Assembly: GCA_963971405.1 (NCBI GenBank)
Contig: OZ020486.1
Coordinates: 12,547,419-12,611,418 of the forward strand
Length of the DNA stretch: 64,000 nt
Origin: Psococerastis gibbosa
Lineage: Eukaryota; Arthropoda; Insecta; Psocodea; Psocidae
Reading direction: 5' to 3'
This document shows positions 1 to 11,890 of this stretch, one piece after another (the stretch's first letter is position 1; every line of letters starts with the position of its first letter). The position numbers and the translations under genes were made by a program. A model generated the notes under the pieces. The model made no database searches and had not been told where the DNA came from. It saw nothing but the letters and a program-made list of their open reading frames with translations.

Positions 1-316
1 GAAGGTGAAGCGGGGTAAAGGTGGCCCCGGGGCACACACTGTTGATGAAGACCTCCCCCTTCAACACATAGGCACTGAGATTGCCCAGAATTGTGTCTTT
101 ATCTTGGCAAATTGACTGGGGGAATTGTTCGCTCTAGGCCGCTTTGCAGAAAAGAGAAACAATCGTGTGTGTAATTGCCTTGTCCTATCGCATCTCCATA
201 TTCTGTTCCTTTCCACTTGCAGCTAACCTTTTTTTTTACCTTGTTTCAGCTGGAGTCTGTAGTATGAGAGATGTGGTTTTTAGTTTTCGGTGGACATACT
301 ATTGAGCAGAATATAT

Positions 317-506
317 TACCGCAGAGAAATACATACAGTCGACGCAGTTAAAGAGCGTTTCATTCTGAATTGGAACGTGGGTTTTCAACGCATAATAATA
401 GTGAATAGTATGTATTTACAACCACAGAGCATTTAGAAACCAAGTCCCAATTCAGAGTGACTTTTTATCTTGCGTCGACTGCACACATAGTAATTCGTCT
501 GTGGTA
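317..506. mobile_element. Foldback MITE (~190 bp palindrome)
   Basis: The left arm (317-395) and the right arm (about 427-506) are imperfect inverted repeats. They share ACCGCAGA/ACCACAGA ends, the internal block CAGTCGACGCA and the block CTGAATTGG. The two arms fold onto each other over about 80 bases around a short AT-rich centre. There is no coding capacity. This is a non-autonomous DNA element of unassigned superfamily; the target duplication is not clear. Confidence 0.6.
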
Positions 507-2895
507 TTACAATAAATTACAAAGATTCTACGATAATAAAGAATCTGTACGAGTGAACCCGTACCACCTATTTATCAATCACTATAGGTAGTATCAGTAG
601 ATCAATAGTAAATAATTAGGTTGACGCGAAGCAGCCTGATACTACCCCTCGTATCCATGTCCATTGTGTGTCCATTGACCTCTTTATTTCTCAAATATTC
701 AGACATATGGCCCCTTACGTAAAAAAACAGACTTTATATATACGGGTAAATTGAAGGAGCTGTGAGAGTATTAAAAATTGACAATTTCCATCTGCAACTT
801 AGCATTAGGTTGTGGCAACTTTCGCCACCTTGCGTTGGTGAAATCAAACCGTAATCAATATTAAATGTTGCCCTTACCTGATGCAAAGATTTTTTTAAAC
901 TGCCTTTTAGTCAATTTAACGCAAAAGTATAGGTCGACAGTAATTTCAGAAGTTAAGCAGAATCACTAGATGCGTAAGCCATAATCGTATCGACATCTCT
1001 GAAAACGCCAGACCCTGCCAGAAGCATGGAATAAATATTTGCAGACCACTAAGAAAATTGTTTTTGCGTTATAATACTTCATGAGACAGAAGAAGCTATG
1101 GTTTCAGTATAAAATTTAACCATGAAACGGAGACCGAGATTTACATATCAAATCAAACCAGAAAATTTTAATTTTAATAGTTATTGGGCTGGAAAACTGT
1201 GGTCATGTCTCTCTGCAGCAGGAGTACAGAGTTTCCACTTCAAAAATCAGGTGAGAACAGGAATTTATACATCTTTGCAACTGAAAGCTGGATAGGAGAG
1301 GTGCCCGCAGCAGTTTCAAAATTGCTTTTAGTTCAGTGCAGAGGTGAGAGTTGAGTCGGAAATGGTAAATAACGTTTTAATAGTTAAAATTCCATTCCAA
1401 ATCGAGAAGATATTTTCAGTACTTTCCTCATTTTGGAAGTTCAACCGGAACTTTTTCGTCTTTCTCTCTCTGTCGCGTAGCTTATTTATTATTAAGCTTC
1501 TGTTTACTTTCCACTAGAGAACAAATCATTAGACGTCTTTGAAATAGTCGGAATTCGAAATCACATTGAAAGTGCAATAGGACAGTTAGAAGGCCGTGTA
1601 TAGGCCATTCTGCAGAATTGACTATCGTTTAAAACGACGGAAATGGGGTCAAGCGAGAAATAACCAATCAAATTTGAATTTAGAGTGAATTTTCAAATGT
1701 TCGTGAGTGCACATTTACCTTAAGCTGCCATAATCGGCGGGTTTCTCTATTCAGCCGGCTTCACTTCTTTAAAAAAAAAAAAAACTCAAAAGAGACGTTC
1801 CACTTTCATACCGTGGTTATCCATGCATTCCGAGGATAATCGCGTAGGCTATGTGTTCAAAACTATTTTCATTCTGAATTTATTATTATCAATCGTGATA
1901 TTAAAAGTTATTACTTATGACATCGTGGCAATCGCATATTTAAGGAACGATTTGAGATTCAACCTCAAAAGCTGCTGATAGAAAACCAGGCAAAAGTTTC
2001 AAGAATAGTTTTTAACTAATCGTTAAAAGAAAAAAAAAGTGAAAGGACTAGGGATTTGAGGATTAGACCTATTAGCTTGTGTAAACACAATTCTTCAAGT
2101 TTTTTAGAAATGAAGTGATGAGCGGAGAGTTCGGGGTGGAAGAACCTTAGCAAGAATGAGACTGCGTTTGAACACGTAGGGCGAATAAAAATAGCACTAC
2201 GTTGCCCCCTGACAATCATGAGAGTTGTGCTACTTTTCGTCTCACCAAAAGGTTGCGGATCAGTATTTCAAAGTCGTCTCATAAGAAGTTTCCCTTCAAA
2301 AATCTAGAAATAAATCTATTTTAAATTGCCGTATATCCAATTAAATATGAAACGGGCGAAAGATCGTCCCACAAAAACGGAACATGTGACCAGCCTGCTG
2401 ACTATATTTAAGTTTAATTGGATTCCAACATGACGTTGGTAGTCTTTACACACATCGGCCACAAAGCTTTCCAAACACAGTGAATCTAAATGGAATTACT
2501 ACAGAACCAAATTAATCATTGTGCTTCAATATGGGGCGGATAATTAGTGAGAACACTATTTCAGTCAAGTTGCGGACTTTATGAGAACGTACAGTATGTT
2601 GTGAATTATGAACCCCCGGCTGTGCATATTTCCAGGTCAGAAGGCTCACCTACCATATGGACAAATTTTGAGCGAATTATGGCTTGCGAATTCGCTTTTG
2701 TGTCAGACCTAAAATCAGCCGGCTATATCACTGGACGTTAATTAGGTTATTTTAATTATTAAGTTGTAATATGTTGGCCTCGAGCATTGGAGCTGTGATT
2801 TTGATAAAAATGGTATTCCAAAAGGTCATATCAAGTTGCCAATGTCCAAGTTGCGTAACAATATCTACTATTTTCTTTTCTACTTATTTATTAAG
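507..2895. other. No gene seen; AT-rich non-coding
   Basis: I see no convincing exon, RNA gene or repeat family member here. The short frames have no recognisable domain and no matching splice context. It lies 3' of the last visible Ig exon on the minus strand, so it is probably intron of the same gene. Confidence 0.4.
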
Positions 2896-3064
2896 GACTT
2901 CAATGGCATATTGGTAGGTTGTTCGCACTTGTGCGAGTCTCTACACATCATGCAATCGGTGACCTGTCGTAACTCAACACAGGTATTACCTACAGAGGCG
3001 ACTGAAGAAGTTATTTCGATACATTCATTGAATTGCTTGTATGCGATTAATCTTTTTAAAAAAA
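2896..3064 (+). repeat. Dispersed SINE-like repeat 'O', copy 1
   Basis: This copy contains the family blocks CACTTGTGCGAGTC, CTGTCGTAACTCAACAC and CTACAGAGGCGACTGAAG, and ends at TGTATGCGATTAATCTTTTTAAA. Five other copies are at 5152-5319, 21065-21185, 21972-22143, 37989-38090 and 53368-53532. Length is about 170 bp with an A/T-rich 3' end. In better preserved copies the head reads GGCCAGGTGGTAACG, which resembles a tRNA A box, so a tRNA-derived SINE is likely but not proven. Confidence 0.75.
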
Positions 3065-3659
3065 TGCATTATAATCTTAGCATCTAATATTTAGCATCTA
3101 ACTAATCTAGATCTAACCTTCTAACTTATGAAGCCACAACATCCTAGTTCAAACATTTATTACCTTTTTGGACGTAAAGGGTGCTCAGTTAGCTAAGATC
3201 ATTTTTTTTCTTATGCCTTTTCTAGCGAAGATACACGATTACATGGCTATTCGGACCCTGGAGACTGCTGCTCAGAAAAGGGAAGTCGTGCTCTTGCCAA
3301 ACCACTGCCGAAGGTTTTCAACCGGGATATTAGTCCTTCAATCTTCCCTTGGATTATATAACATGCAGAAAACGATATTTATCGGTTCCCCATGACAAAG
3401 CCGAAGTATTATTTTATATTATTAATTTATGTTTTGTAACTGTCAACAGGAACTCGCCTTCTTTATCAATTCACCTCAGAACTCAATAAAGAGTCAACGG
3501 CATAAGGATGCAGAAACCACTGCATTACAATTCCCTAATATAGTCATCATCACTACAATTGCCATGACGATCGCCAATCTTCGATAGATGAAGTATTAGA
3601 GAAGAAGAAGGAATGTCGGATGAAAGTTACTAACTAGTACGAAAGAATTGAAGACTTAC

Positions 3660-3860
3660 CCAAAATTTCTAATTCATGGGTTATCTCTCTTGGCTGGAGT
3701 GTGCCCAGCTGGCACACGTAGTCGCCGCCATCTTTGGGCTGGACATCTTTAATCTGAAGATTGTACCCGTCAATTAGACTTATTCTCTCGTCTGGCGTAA
3801 CTTTTACTTCGCCCGCTGAAAGTACCGCGATTCCTCTTTTCCATACAACGCGGTAATTTC
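3660..3860 (-). CDS. klg: Klingon-like Ig adhesion protein, second half of an Ig domain (internal exon)
   Basis: This internal exon encodes the C-to-G strand half of an immunoglobulin domain of a Klingon/Lachesin-type cell-surface adhesion molecule (homophilic adhesion in insect nervous system in the known family). On the minus strand it starts after the acceptor TTATTTCAG (3861-3869) and ends at 3660 before the donor GTAAGT. It is 201 nt with a phase-1 intron on each side. The peptide starts NYRVVWKRGIAVLSAG, giving the core Ig tryptophan; then come the DGYNLQI block, GGDYVCQ with the F-strand cysteine, and the G strand PREITHELEIL. The first glycine codon is split with the exon at 22293-22421, and the joined frame is open. 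The next exon, expected to begin the second Ig domain, was not found in 1-3659. The family call comes from motif recall; a related Lachesin-like paralogue is possible. Confidence 0.88.
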
Positions 3861-3970
3861 CTGAAATAAGAGAAATACATAAAATAAAAATGGGTTACTT
3901 TATTATAAGAAATAGAACTCTACTTTCGCAGTGAGCAACAACAATACCCAGTTTATACTTAATATAACGA

Positions 3971-4136
3971 CCTGAAGGACTTTTACGCATAATCAGGCAT
4001 AATTGGTCCCTTGTCCAATGACCCCATGAATATCGGCAGTCAACGTACACCGGCTAGATGATAATGCACAAGTTGAGACAAGCTTACCATTGACGCAATG
4101 TAACAAGCGGAAGCATAACTTAACCAAGTACAGATA
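3971..4136 (+). repeat. Dispersed repeat 'I', copy 1 (internally deleted)
   Basis: This family is about 220-260 bp. It runs from a CTGAAGGACTTTTTA start through CCCATGGATTTCGGACAT and GTCAACCTACACCGGCTACAA to TGACTTAACCAAGTACAGATA. This copy lacks the central block. The origin is not recognised: it is non-coding, has no clear terminal inverted repeats, and is probably a SINE or a LINE 3' fragment. Other copies are at 9662, 34833, 38523/38984, 49684, 52151, 56220 and 60571. Confidence 0.7.
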
Positions 4137-5151
4137 GAGATGTTCTTATCGATTTTTAAGCAAATGACGTCAGATCTAATAAAAACAAGTAACATTGTAA
4201 CATTTTATCAATATTGCAAGCAATTTTAACTATGGAATTTAATAATAATACAATATAATATAAAAAAAATTACAGAATTATATCAACAATAACAAACAAT
4301 ACATTAATTGGTGGTAGCCGGTAGGATTAACCCGTGCTGGGATACGTATATATTGCATGTATCTACTTTGAAATCAATAAAAAAAGAGTTGCTCCGAAAC
4401 AATAAAACACAGGACCTTTACAACCTCAAACCTGCCAATTCTAAATATTGTATTGTACATTACTGATTAAAAAGTAAAGAAAAAAACAGCACACTTGGTC
4501 TCTAGAATGAGATATTTTGATAAAGAGCCAAATATTTTCATTCCGATCACATGCGAGTTTTCCTATAATGCCCGCAAAAATTCCCCAACCTGATTGTTTT
4601 CCGAAGAGAAAGGAAAACAGAAGACCGGAACTCCAAGTCGGAAAAAGAACCAAAAAACAGAGGCTTTTCCCAAACTTGACCTAACAGAAAAACCCCCGAA
4701 TTCTCTCTAAACATCATCCAACGACCTCCTTCCCACTGATAAATTGTATCTGAAATTTGTTTCAAACCCCTCGAAGCGATACCAAAGCATTACGTTTTTT
4801 CGATATATTAATGCACGGTTTTTTGTATTTCCTCCTATCCAACGAATTTATGGCTAAGTTTTTCGGTTATACATTTTTTTTCTCTTCGTGTGTGACATTA
4901 AAGCCATGTGCACATGATACTGTTTCTAAGCACGTTTCCCAAAGTTCGCAAAATCGGAAATAATATACAATATATCAATAGGGTGACAACTATTGGGAAT
5001 GAATTGGCCAACTCGGCGTTCGAAGAAAGGTAGGTACCAACCTTCTTGCCCTTGATTTCTACCGTAATTTCGGTACTTCATGTAGTGGGGCCTGTTACAG
5101 TCACCCTTTTTGGATTTGCACTGACTAAACTTTAAAGCTAATTCAGACTCC
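4137..5151. other. No gene seen; AT-rich intron sequence
   Basis: Nothing recognisable. Short overlapping frames near 4441-4963 have no domain and no splice support. Confidence 0.4.
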
Positions 5152-5319
5152 TTTTTTTCCTTAAAAAAGATTTATAAATTTAATGAAATTATCCGATTGA
5201 CTTCTTCAGTCACCTCTGTAGGTTAGTACCCGTGTTAAGTTACGACACGTCTTCGATCGCATGGCGTGTATAGACTCGCACAAGTGCAACCACGCTACCA
5301 CCCGGCCATTGAAGTCGTT
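5152..5319 (-). repeat. Dispersed SINE-like repeat 'O', copy 2
   Basis: A minus-strand copy with the TTGAGTTACGACACG-type block, the GACTCGCACAAGTGCAA block and the head CCGGCCATTGAAGTCG (as read on the plus strand). It aligns along its whole length with the 21972 and 53368 copies. Confidence 0.75.
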
Positions 5320-5540
5320 ATAGTTTCAGATTTAATACAAAAATGTTTTTTCGTGTTCCACTTGCCACATCTGGTCTTTTATTGCATGCTCATTACATGC
5401 CCCTGTAGATAAATAAATAAATATAATAAATAATCATTTATTTGCAAACAGACCTAAAAGTCCATTAAAAAATTCAAATCTTCTGTGATCTGTGATCCTG
5501 TGACAATGATAGTTAATAATTTCTTTATTTCTATATTCAA

Positions 5541-5695
5541 TAAATAAATAAATAAATATTGACTTTTTTGTTTAATTACTAAGCCAAATCAGCGGAGTTA
5601 GGGCTATAAAGCTCTCAACACTCAACAAGGAAGACCTGGGACCGCCTGCTTTACATGCCCTCCGAAGCATGGCCAGAAAATGTACCAACAACCTT
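5541..5695 (-). mobile_element. tRNA-Glu-like SINE, head truncated
   Basis: The 3' tail (TAAA)n is at 5541-5558. It is followed by the family body: GAGTTAGGGCTATAAAG, a CTCAACAAGGAAG block and CTTTACATGCCCTCCGAAG. The tRNA-like head is lost: the sequence jumps from GCCAGAAAATGTA straight to CCAACAACCTTT, so about 18 bases carrying part of the B box are deleted and the 5' remainder is absent. The complete copies are at 25692-25909 and 50090-50310. Confidence 0.8.
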
Positions 5696-8447
5696 TAATT
5701 AATATGAAATTCTGGGACTTATTAAAGCTCGTTTTTCAGCATACTGTACATTGCATGAATGAAAGCAATTTCATTCAGTTACCGTTACTGCGTACTGTCA
5801 AAAATTTGTCAACTTGCTGTCATCTCCAGCAACCGCAGCCCGAACACAATCGGAAAATTATTTCGGGGCTAAATAACTCCAAATCACCACAAATCAAGGT
5901 AAAATTTAACACTGAGGTTAAGAATAAATTGTCAACGCAAATGATTGTTGTTCATAGTTGCATAATATGCTAATCAATGGATTTTTTCAAAAAAATCAAT
6001 TCACACCTTTACCTCTTTGTTAACAAGTTGAACAAACAACTAACGGCGGCTTCCACCACCGTTCGTAAATTTTCGATTGGTGGAATAGAACGGATGCATG
6101 TCCCAGCCATGCATTGGAACATGAAACATACTAACCGACCACGATAGCATAGCACTTGGAACACTTTGTTTATTCGAAGACTTGTATAAGCGGAACACCG
6201 GGTTTATTAGATTTTTATAAGTGCTCCGAGTGTCATCCTATCGTAGCGGGCGACGTGCACTTACATAGACTTTACAAACGATGGTGGGACCTAACTAATA
6301 TCCCCATCTCTGGGTTAATTTAACTTTCTGTTCAAGCTACGGCTGCTGCAAAGTGATTTTATTCTTAAACTTGAACGCTCGTGACAACGCCCTCATGTGT
6401 ATTGGGCCTATGAAAACCCAGCGTTCGGAACGCTGAGACGCTCGAGCTTCGACGTGAGGGCAATTTTAATCAAAGACTTGCTTTTCAATGGAAAGCTCTG
6501 TGATTAAGGTACAAAAGGCACAGGTTCCATCCGATATCGTAATAGTAAGACCTATAAAAGCTGATTTGTTCGGCCTATCCAATGGATTATGGCTTCGCCC
6601 CTGATTGTCAGAAAATCAGGTCAGTTGCTGATGGAATTGTGAAATATCTTTCTTCATGAGTGTATTGAAAAAAGGTACGTACCTAGACCTGTGGGTTGCA
6701 TTTAACATGACACTATGTGGATTGTATTTAGGATTCCGACCAAAAAATACATAATCATGGTAACATTCAATTGCTTTCATAATACACAAGTAGCCTAGCC
6801 CCGTACACTTAGAGGGAGCACGGGATAGCATTTTTTCAGTTAAATTATACCATTGTATTATCTAGAATTTTCGCTATAGATATGACCCCGAGAAAGACTG
6901 CCATAAAACTGGCGGTTTTAATCTTTTTGACAATAATAAAGTTTAAAAGCAGCGGGTTTTCTACTTGCCATTACGCTCCCCTTTCCCGGTCGGACATGCA
7001 TTTGTACTTTTTTAGTGTTTTTCTTGACTTTTAGCAATAGTTAAACAAAATTGATGAATACGTTGCATACAGCGCAACCATTCTGTTACGAAACAGCACA
7101 TTTCTTCAATATTACTATACACAGCACAGTACCTAATCAATAACATTTAGAAATTACAAAAAAATACAAACATTAGCCTAGGCTATTTAGTTAGTTTATA
7201 CAATAAAAAAAAAGTCAGTTCCAGTCTGATAAACGAAGTGCTCTATTTGTCTGTTTAAACGGTTGGATAATTTGTCTTATGACCAGACATTTTTAGGTTG
7301 TCATGATATTTGTCATTTCTGTTGTTTTCTTTTTATAAACTCACATTTGCAGAAGGTCAGCGCAGGGGTCGGACTTTGTTTTATCTATTGTGCTTTATAA
7401 CCTTTTCGACTTCTTTATCAGCAGTAAAGTGAAAAACATGACTTTTATTCGTTGTTACTAATTTCCACGCGTCGATGAATGTTTGAACTGGGGCCTTCAA
7501 TTCTTTTTCTTTATTGATGTTTTTATCACCCGCCCCCCTTGTCGCCGCAAAAGCATCGCTCTACTATCACAAATTACCGCATAGGTTATATTTACTTTAT
7601 ATGAGTTCAGAATAATACAAAATTGATCTATGATTATAAGGCTTGTACTATTGTATTAGTGTTACTGTATTAAAATAAATGAATAAAATAATTGTTCATA
7701 AAATCAAAATCCAGATCTGATTACGTACATACGTCTATGTGAAGGAGCAAATGAAAAACCATATGCATTTTCAAACTGACGTGAATAACTGCTAGAGAGT
7801 ATATCGATACACGCAACTGACAAATATTTAGACGCTAGAAAAATTTGGGTCCGCCAATATGGGCGCAAGGTTAAAGAGCATATGGTATTGGCACCTAAAC
7901 ATTAAATTCAAGAAAATGGAGGGAATCTGTGTTCTGTCCTTCAATATCCGCTGCGTCGGGAAAAGCCCCGCGGTTGTCAATCAACAATAGATGGAAGACA
8001 AAGGCAATACTTTCTGCTGAACACAAACCATTGGAACACCTTTTGTTTACCTTCGACGACTTATTGTGTCGATTTTCCCATTTTCCGACCGTTTTCTTCT
8101 TCGTTACCTCTATCGGTTGAGTGATTGAAGTGATCGTCTTTATCGTTTGTACGTATACTATGCTATGGTAATGTACGAGTTTAATTGACTCGAATAGAGT
8201 TTAAAGTCTTTTTGCTGACATTAGAAATTTGGGTCTAGGCAACAGACATGCTGTGCAGTAACGATGAATTATAACAAGACGATGTTATTAACAACCAACA
8301 ACTACAATAGGATCCTTTGCACTTGGCCCGTAAATGAATTCACTACTGTGTTTATTATTTATTTTTATAATTTACCTTCACTTCCCAAAGTCTGTGGCCG
8401 AATTATCGTTATCTTCCTTGGTATTGGTGCCTTCGATTTTAATGTTA
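5696..8447. other. No gene seen; intron sequence
   Basis: AT-rich sequence with no supportable exon or repeat family member. A short segment near 6190-6215 (GGAACACCGGGTTTATTA) resembles the terminus of the foldback family at 29875 and 60125, but no second arm was found. Confidence 0.35.
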
Positions 8448-8843
8448 AGGCGCCCATTCCATTGACCGGCTACGGCTATTTCAAAAAACGGTGACGTGGT
8501 AGCAGACATTCAAGACTTAGGTGACGTCTCCACCGACCTCGCATTGTAGAATGCAAATGACATTGACGGAAATTAGAATTTTTCTTTTTATAGAAATCTA
8601 TTGAAATGTCTGTACTTAACATATCCCATGACGCCATTTTTTAATTTTAGTTTGTTTGTTTGTAATTTTACTGTATGATCATTGATCAATTTTAACTATG
8701 GCATAGAGGAAAATAAACATTTCCGTCAATTCTGCAATGCGAGGTCGGTGGAAACATGGTGGAAACGCCACCTAAGTCTTGTATGTCTGCTACCACGTCA
8801 CCGTTTTTGGAAATAGCCCTAGCCGGTCAATGGAATGGGCACC
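8448..8843. mobile_element. Nested palindromic MITE 'A' (element inside element)
   Basis: The outer arms begin AGGCGCCCATTCCA and end TGGAATGGGCACCT, flanked on both sides by TA. Between them the arms continue through GACGTGGTAGCAGACATTCA to a central TA. There a second palindrome of the same type (CCACCGACCTCGCATTG ... CAATGCGAGGTCGGTGG) is inserted. Its core contains CCCATGACGCCATTTTTTAA and GTTTGTTTGTTTGT. Close relatives are at 37086, 46565 and 60896. TA flanks suggest a Tc1/mariner-like mobiliser (inference). Confidence 0.85.
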
Positions 8844-9661
8844 TAAGAAGTATGTCGTGTTTTATTAAATAAACACTACTTTTACTTATCCTTAACGTAT
8901 TTTGACGTACTCATAACTGGTCAAACTTGGTTACACTCCTTCCAATTATAGTTTTATCTATAATAAAAATGCTCAAAAATTTCAGATAAAAATTAGCCTA
9001 AGCCTACGGGGGTCGGCAGTTAATCAGTAAATCATGCCATACCTTTAAAAATAAGGTTAGGAAATTAAAATAAAATTAGAAGCGTATATGAATGAAGGTT
9101 CATTTAATATTTAAACGGTGCCTAAGGATTAGAACAAAATTAAATTTCTTTTATGATAATGAGAATTTCTCGCAGGTTGCTTAATCCTAAAGGCTTGTTT
9201 ACCCTGAGAATAATATGCAACATTAAACGGAAAATTAAAGTTACAGAAAATGATTTTGACAGGAGAGTTTATCAAAAGGGGGCTCTAAACTTTGGAAGTC
9301 CATTTTTTGAAGGTTGTTTGGATGGAAAACATTTCTCAACTTTATATTGCCTACCGTTTCTGAAAATTTACGTATTTCTTTGCTGTACCGATTTTATTTC
9401 TAAAGGTAGCTTACCTACTTTGCATGCCTATTACTTTGTTGAAGGAAAGTGTCTTGAAAGTGTAACTTTGTTTGCGGTCCCTCAAAGGCTTGCGAGTAGA
9501 ATATGTATGACCTCATAAACTAAAATTAATTATGAATGATGAACAAAAAAATTGTCCACTTCCCTGGCGAAGGCAAACCAAGCCTTCTTATATTTATAAG
9601 GGAATGACGTCAAATCCAACCAAAGCAAGTTGCACTTATAGAGTAATGATATTATGAGTAA
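8844..9661. other. No gene seen; intron sequence
   Basis: AT-rich. A 121-codon open frame lies at 9153-9518 on the plus strand, but it has no recognisable domain, signal or splice support and is probably chance. Confidence 0.35.
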
Positions 9662-9917
9662 GACTCGTATCTGTATTCTGTACTTGGTACTACCATACTT
9701 TCACCTGTTTCGTTGCGTCAATGATAATCTTGTCTCAGCTTGTCCATTATCGCTTGTAGCCTGAGTAGGTTGACATCGAGGACGTATACCAGTTTGGCAA
9801 TGGCCAACAATTCATACGGAAACAATTCAAATAAAGTCCGAAATAATGGGGTCGTTGTCATTGGACAAGGGACTTGTGGGCCAGTGTAAGTAAGCCTGGG
9901 TCAATAAAAGGGCGTTC
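9662..9917 (-). repeat. Dispersed repeat 'I', near full length
   Basis: A minus-strand copy with CATTATCGCTTGTAGCC, GTATACCAGTTTGGCAATGG and ATTCATACGGAAACAAT. It aligns through the whole length with the 60571 copy in the same orientation. Confidence 0.75.
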
Positions 9918-10639
9918 AAAAAAAAAAATACAAAGATATTAAGAATTACAATGATGATAGTGATTATCATGAACAAGCATGATAAAGTTCACATCATGAC
10001 AAATTATCAAAATACGGTTACAAAAAGGGGCAAAACCCATAGGCAAAATAGAAATCAAACAATCCCGATGAAAGCATTTAACAGGTTTTCGACACTTTGA
10101 TAAATTTAAGCCAAAGACTATTATATGGGAGGCGATAAACATGGGGGAAGAAATGTTAGAGGGGTGTATTTTTAGCGTGCCAGGCTTGGGGAGCACGCTA
10201 TACCTACGCCCGCACCCCGCCCCCGTCCGATGAAAACTGTTCAGAAGTGAGATTAGCTCAGTATAAAAATGAAACAAGGGTTTAAGCGCGCGATAAGTTG
10301 AGTCTGCTGGGTTTTACGTGATAGCGCTTATTTATGTGAGCCAATTTCAGGTAAGATTTGCTAGGGGTATGCACGTCACGACGAGCGCTGGTCGAGCGAG
10401 ACGCGCGCCAAATCTACCCCCTCTTCCCCCCTCTCTACTTTATCCCCCTTTCCTGGACATTTTCTTGAATCGCTATATTCCCCCTGGAGCCATGCAGTCA
10501 AGGTGAAAAATAGGGGATCAGAAATCACGGCAATAAGATTATACTTTAGATTATTGGCCTGGGGGAACACAGGATGTTTCTGTTTCTGCAGGTTTGTATT
10601 AATACGGTACCTGCAAGGGCAGAGACAGTTTCTATATAG

Positions 10640-11890
10640 AGTACTCATTGAATGTATAAATAAATAAATATATGTAATAAATATATGTACATATATTTCT
10701 GATAAATTATCTAATCAAGTAATCAACATGTAATCGTCAAGAATGTATAAAGTAAAATCGTCAAAATCAGGTAGCTCTGTCATTGTCATTGTGCTGGTGT
10801 CTTAGTGACAGTGTAGGAAGCTTTCTCCAAGAGATGGTCTCTAAGCAATTTAGGAAAGCTAGTAGCATTTCTCGCATTTCTCGCCGCTCTCGGTTCAATC
10901 GGGAGTTTTCTAAGGTAGGCGAAACATTGTAGTATAGGATCCAGTCGCTCACACTTGGCAGTGCGTGGTGCTGGCCTTACAAGGTCTCCCCTTTGCCTCA
11001 TGTTGTAGGTGTGGGTGTCTCCGTTTTGCTTAAATTTCCCCCACACCTCAGGCTTTAAGTTATGTTAAATGATTCTATATATACTCGTATGTAAAGACTT
11101 GATTTTTTTAATGTTATGAAGTGAGAGCGACAACTGTCCCGAGGTCCCAGTTTTAGCAAGTAGCGGACACCCTTCTTTTGGAGCCTGAGTATTCCATATT
11201 CCCATATTCCCTACGGAGGTCCCCCCAGGCCAATATGCCGTAATTTATATGGCTCATTACAAGTGAGTGGTATAGGCCTGAAAAGTAACCTCCGGAGGAC
11301 GCACAGAGCTAAGGCGTCTGACTATAAGGACTAAGGAGGGTACTATTTTGGTTTTTAATAACTCCAGTTTTAACCGGCATTACTAAGAATCTGACGCTGT
11401 AGGTTGCAGTTACTTGTTGTCCTGCTATACGTAGGTATATTTCAAGCTCAGGTTAGGTGTTTGCGTATTGGCTTCACTTAGCAAGAGCCCATGAATGGCA
11501 AATTTGAGTCTGATGTCATCTAGCATTTTAGTACACTTTATGGCAGTTTCTTCTATTGAAGGACCAGTTATGATCAGTGTAATATCGTTCGCAAACATTA
11601 GCTTTTGTTTTCATCACTTTCAAGTAGTGGGTTGACATAGAGTAGACAGCAAAGTGGTCCCATAACGGACCCTTGCCCTATGCCTATGGTGTTCTGATTA
11701 ATAATCCTCTGTGTGATGTTCCATTTCTGGATTTTGTTCTTGGATTTCTACGTATTGTTTTTGGTCAGATAGAAAGTTTGCGATCCAATTTAAAGCTTCC
11801 CCTCGCATACAGTAGCGTATGGCTTAAACAAAATTTGGCCAGGAGCTGCAACTAAGCAGAGATAATTGGTACTTGGCCTCGATTTTCCGG
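10640..11890 (-). pseudogene. Degenerate CR1/Jockey-group LINE: RT and C-terminal remnant
   Basis: Reading the minus strand from 11820 downward gives, in order, typical non-LTR reverse transcriptase landmarks in drifting frames. They are NWIANFLSDQKQYVEI (11805-11755); GIGQGSVMGPLCCLLYVN, which corresponds to the GVPQGSVLGP box (11688-11633); and FANDIT at the catalytic FADD box (11600-11580), where one catalytic aspartate is now asparagine. Then come the YGILAWG box near 11255-11230 and the RDSCRSHF-like block near 11140-11120. An 86-codon open stretch at 10786-11046 follows, with the usual C-terminal pattern (YNMRQRGDLV ... LRKLPIEPR ... FPKLLRDHLLEKASYT). The endonuclease is missing. The 3' part ends in an AT-rich (TTTA)n stretch. 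It is an old, dead insertion inside the large intron. Confidence 0.85.

Noticed and set aside
9153..9518. 121-codon open frame (plus)
   Set aside because: No recognisable domain, no signal, AT-rich codons typical of the background, no splice or promoter support.
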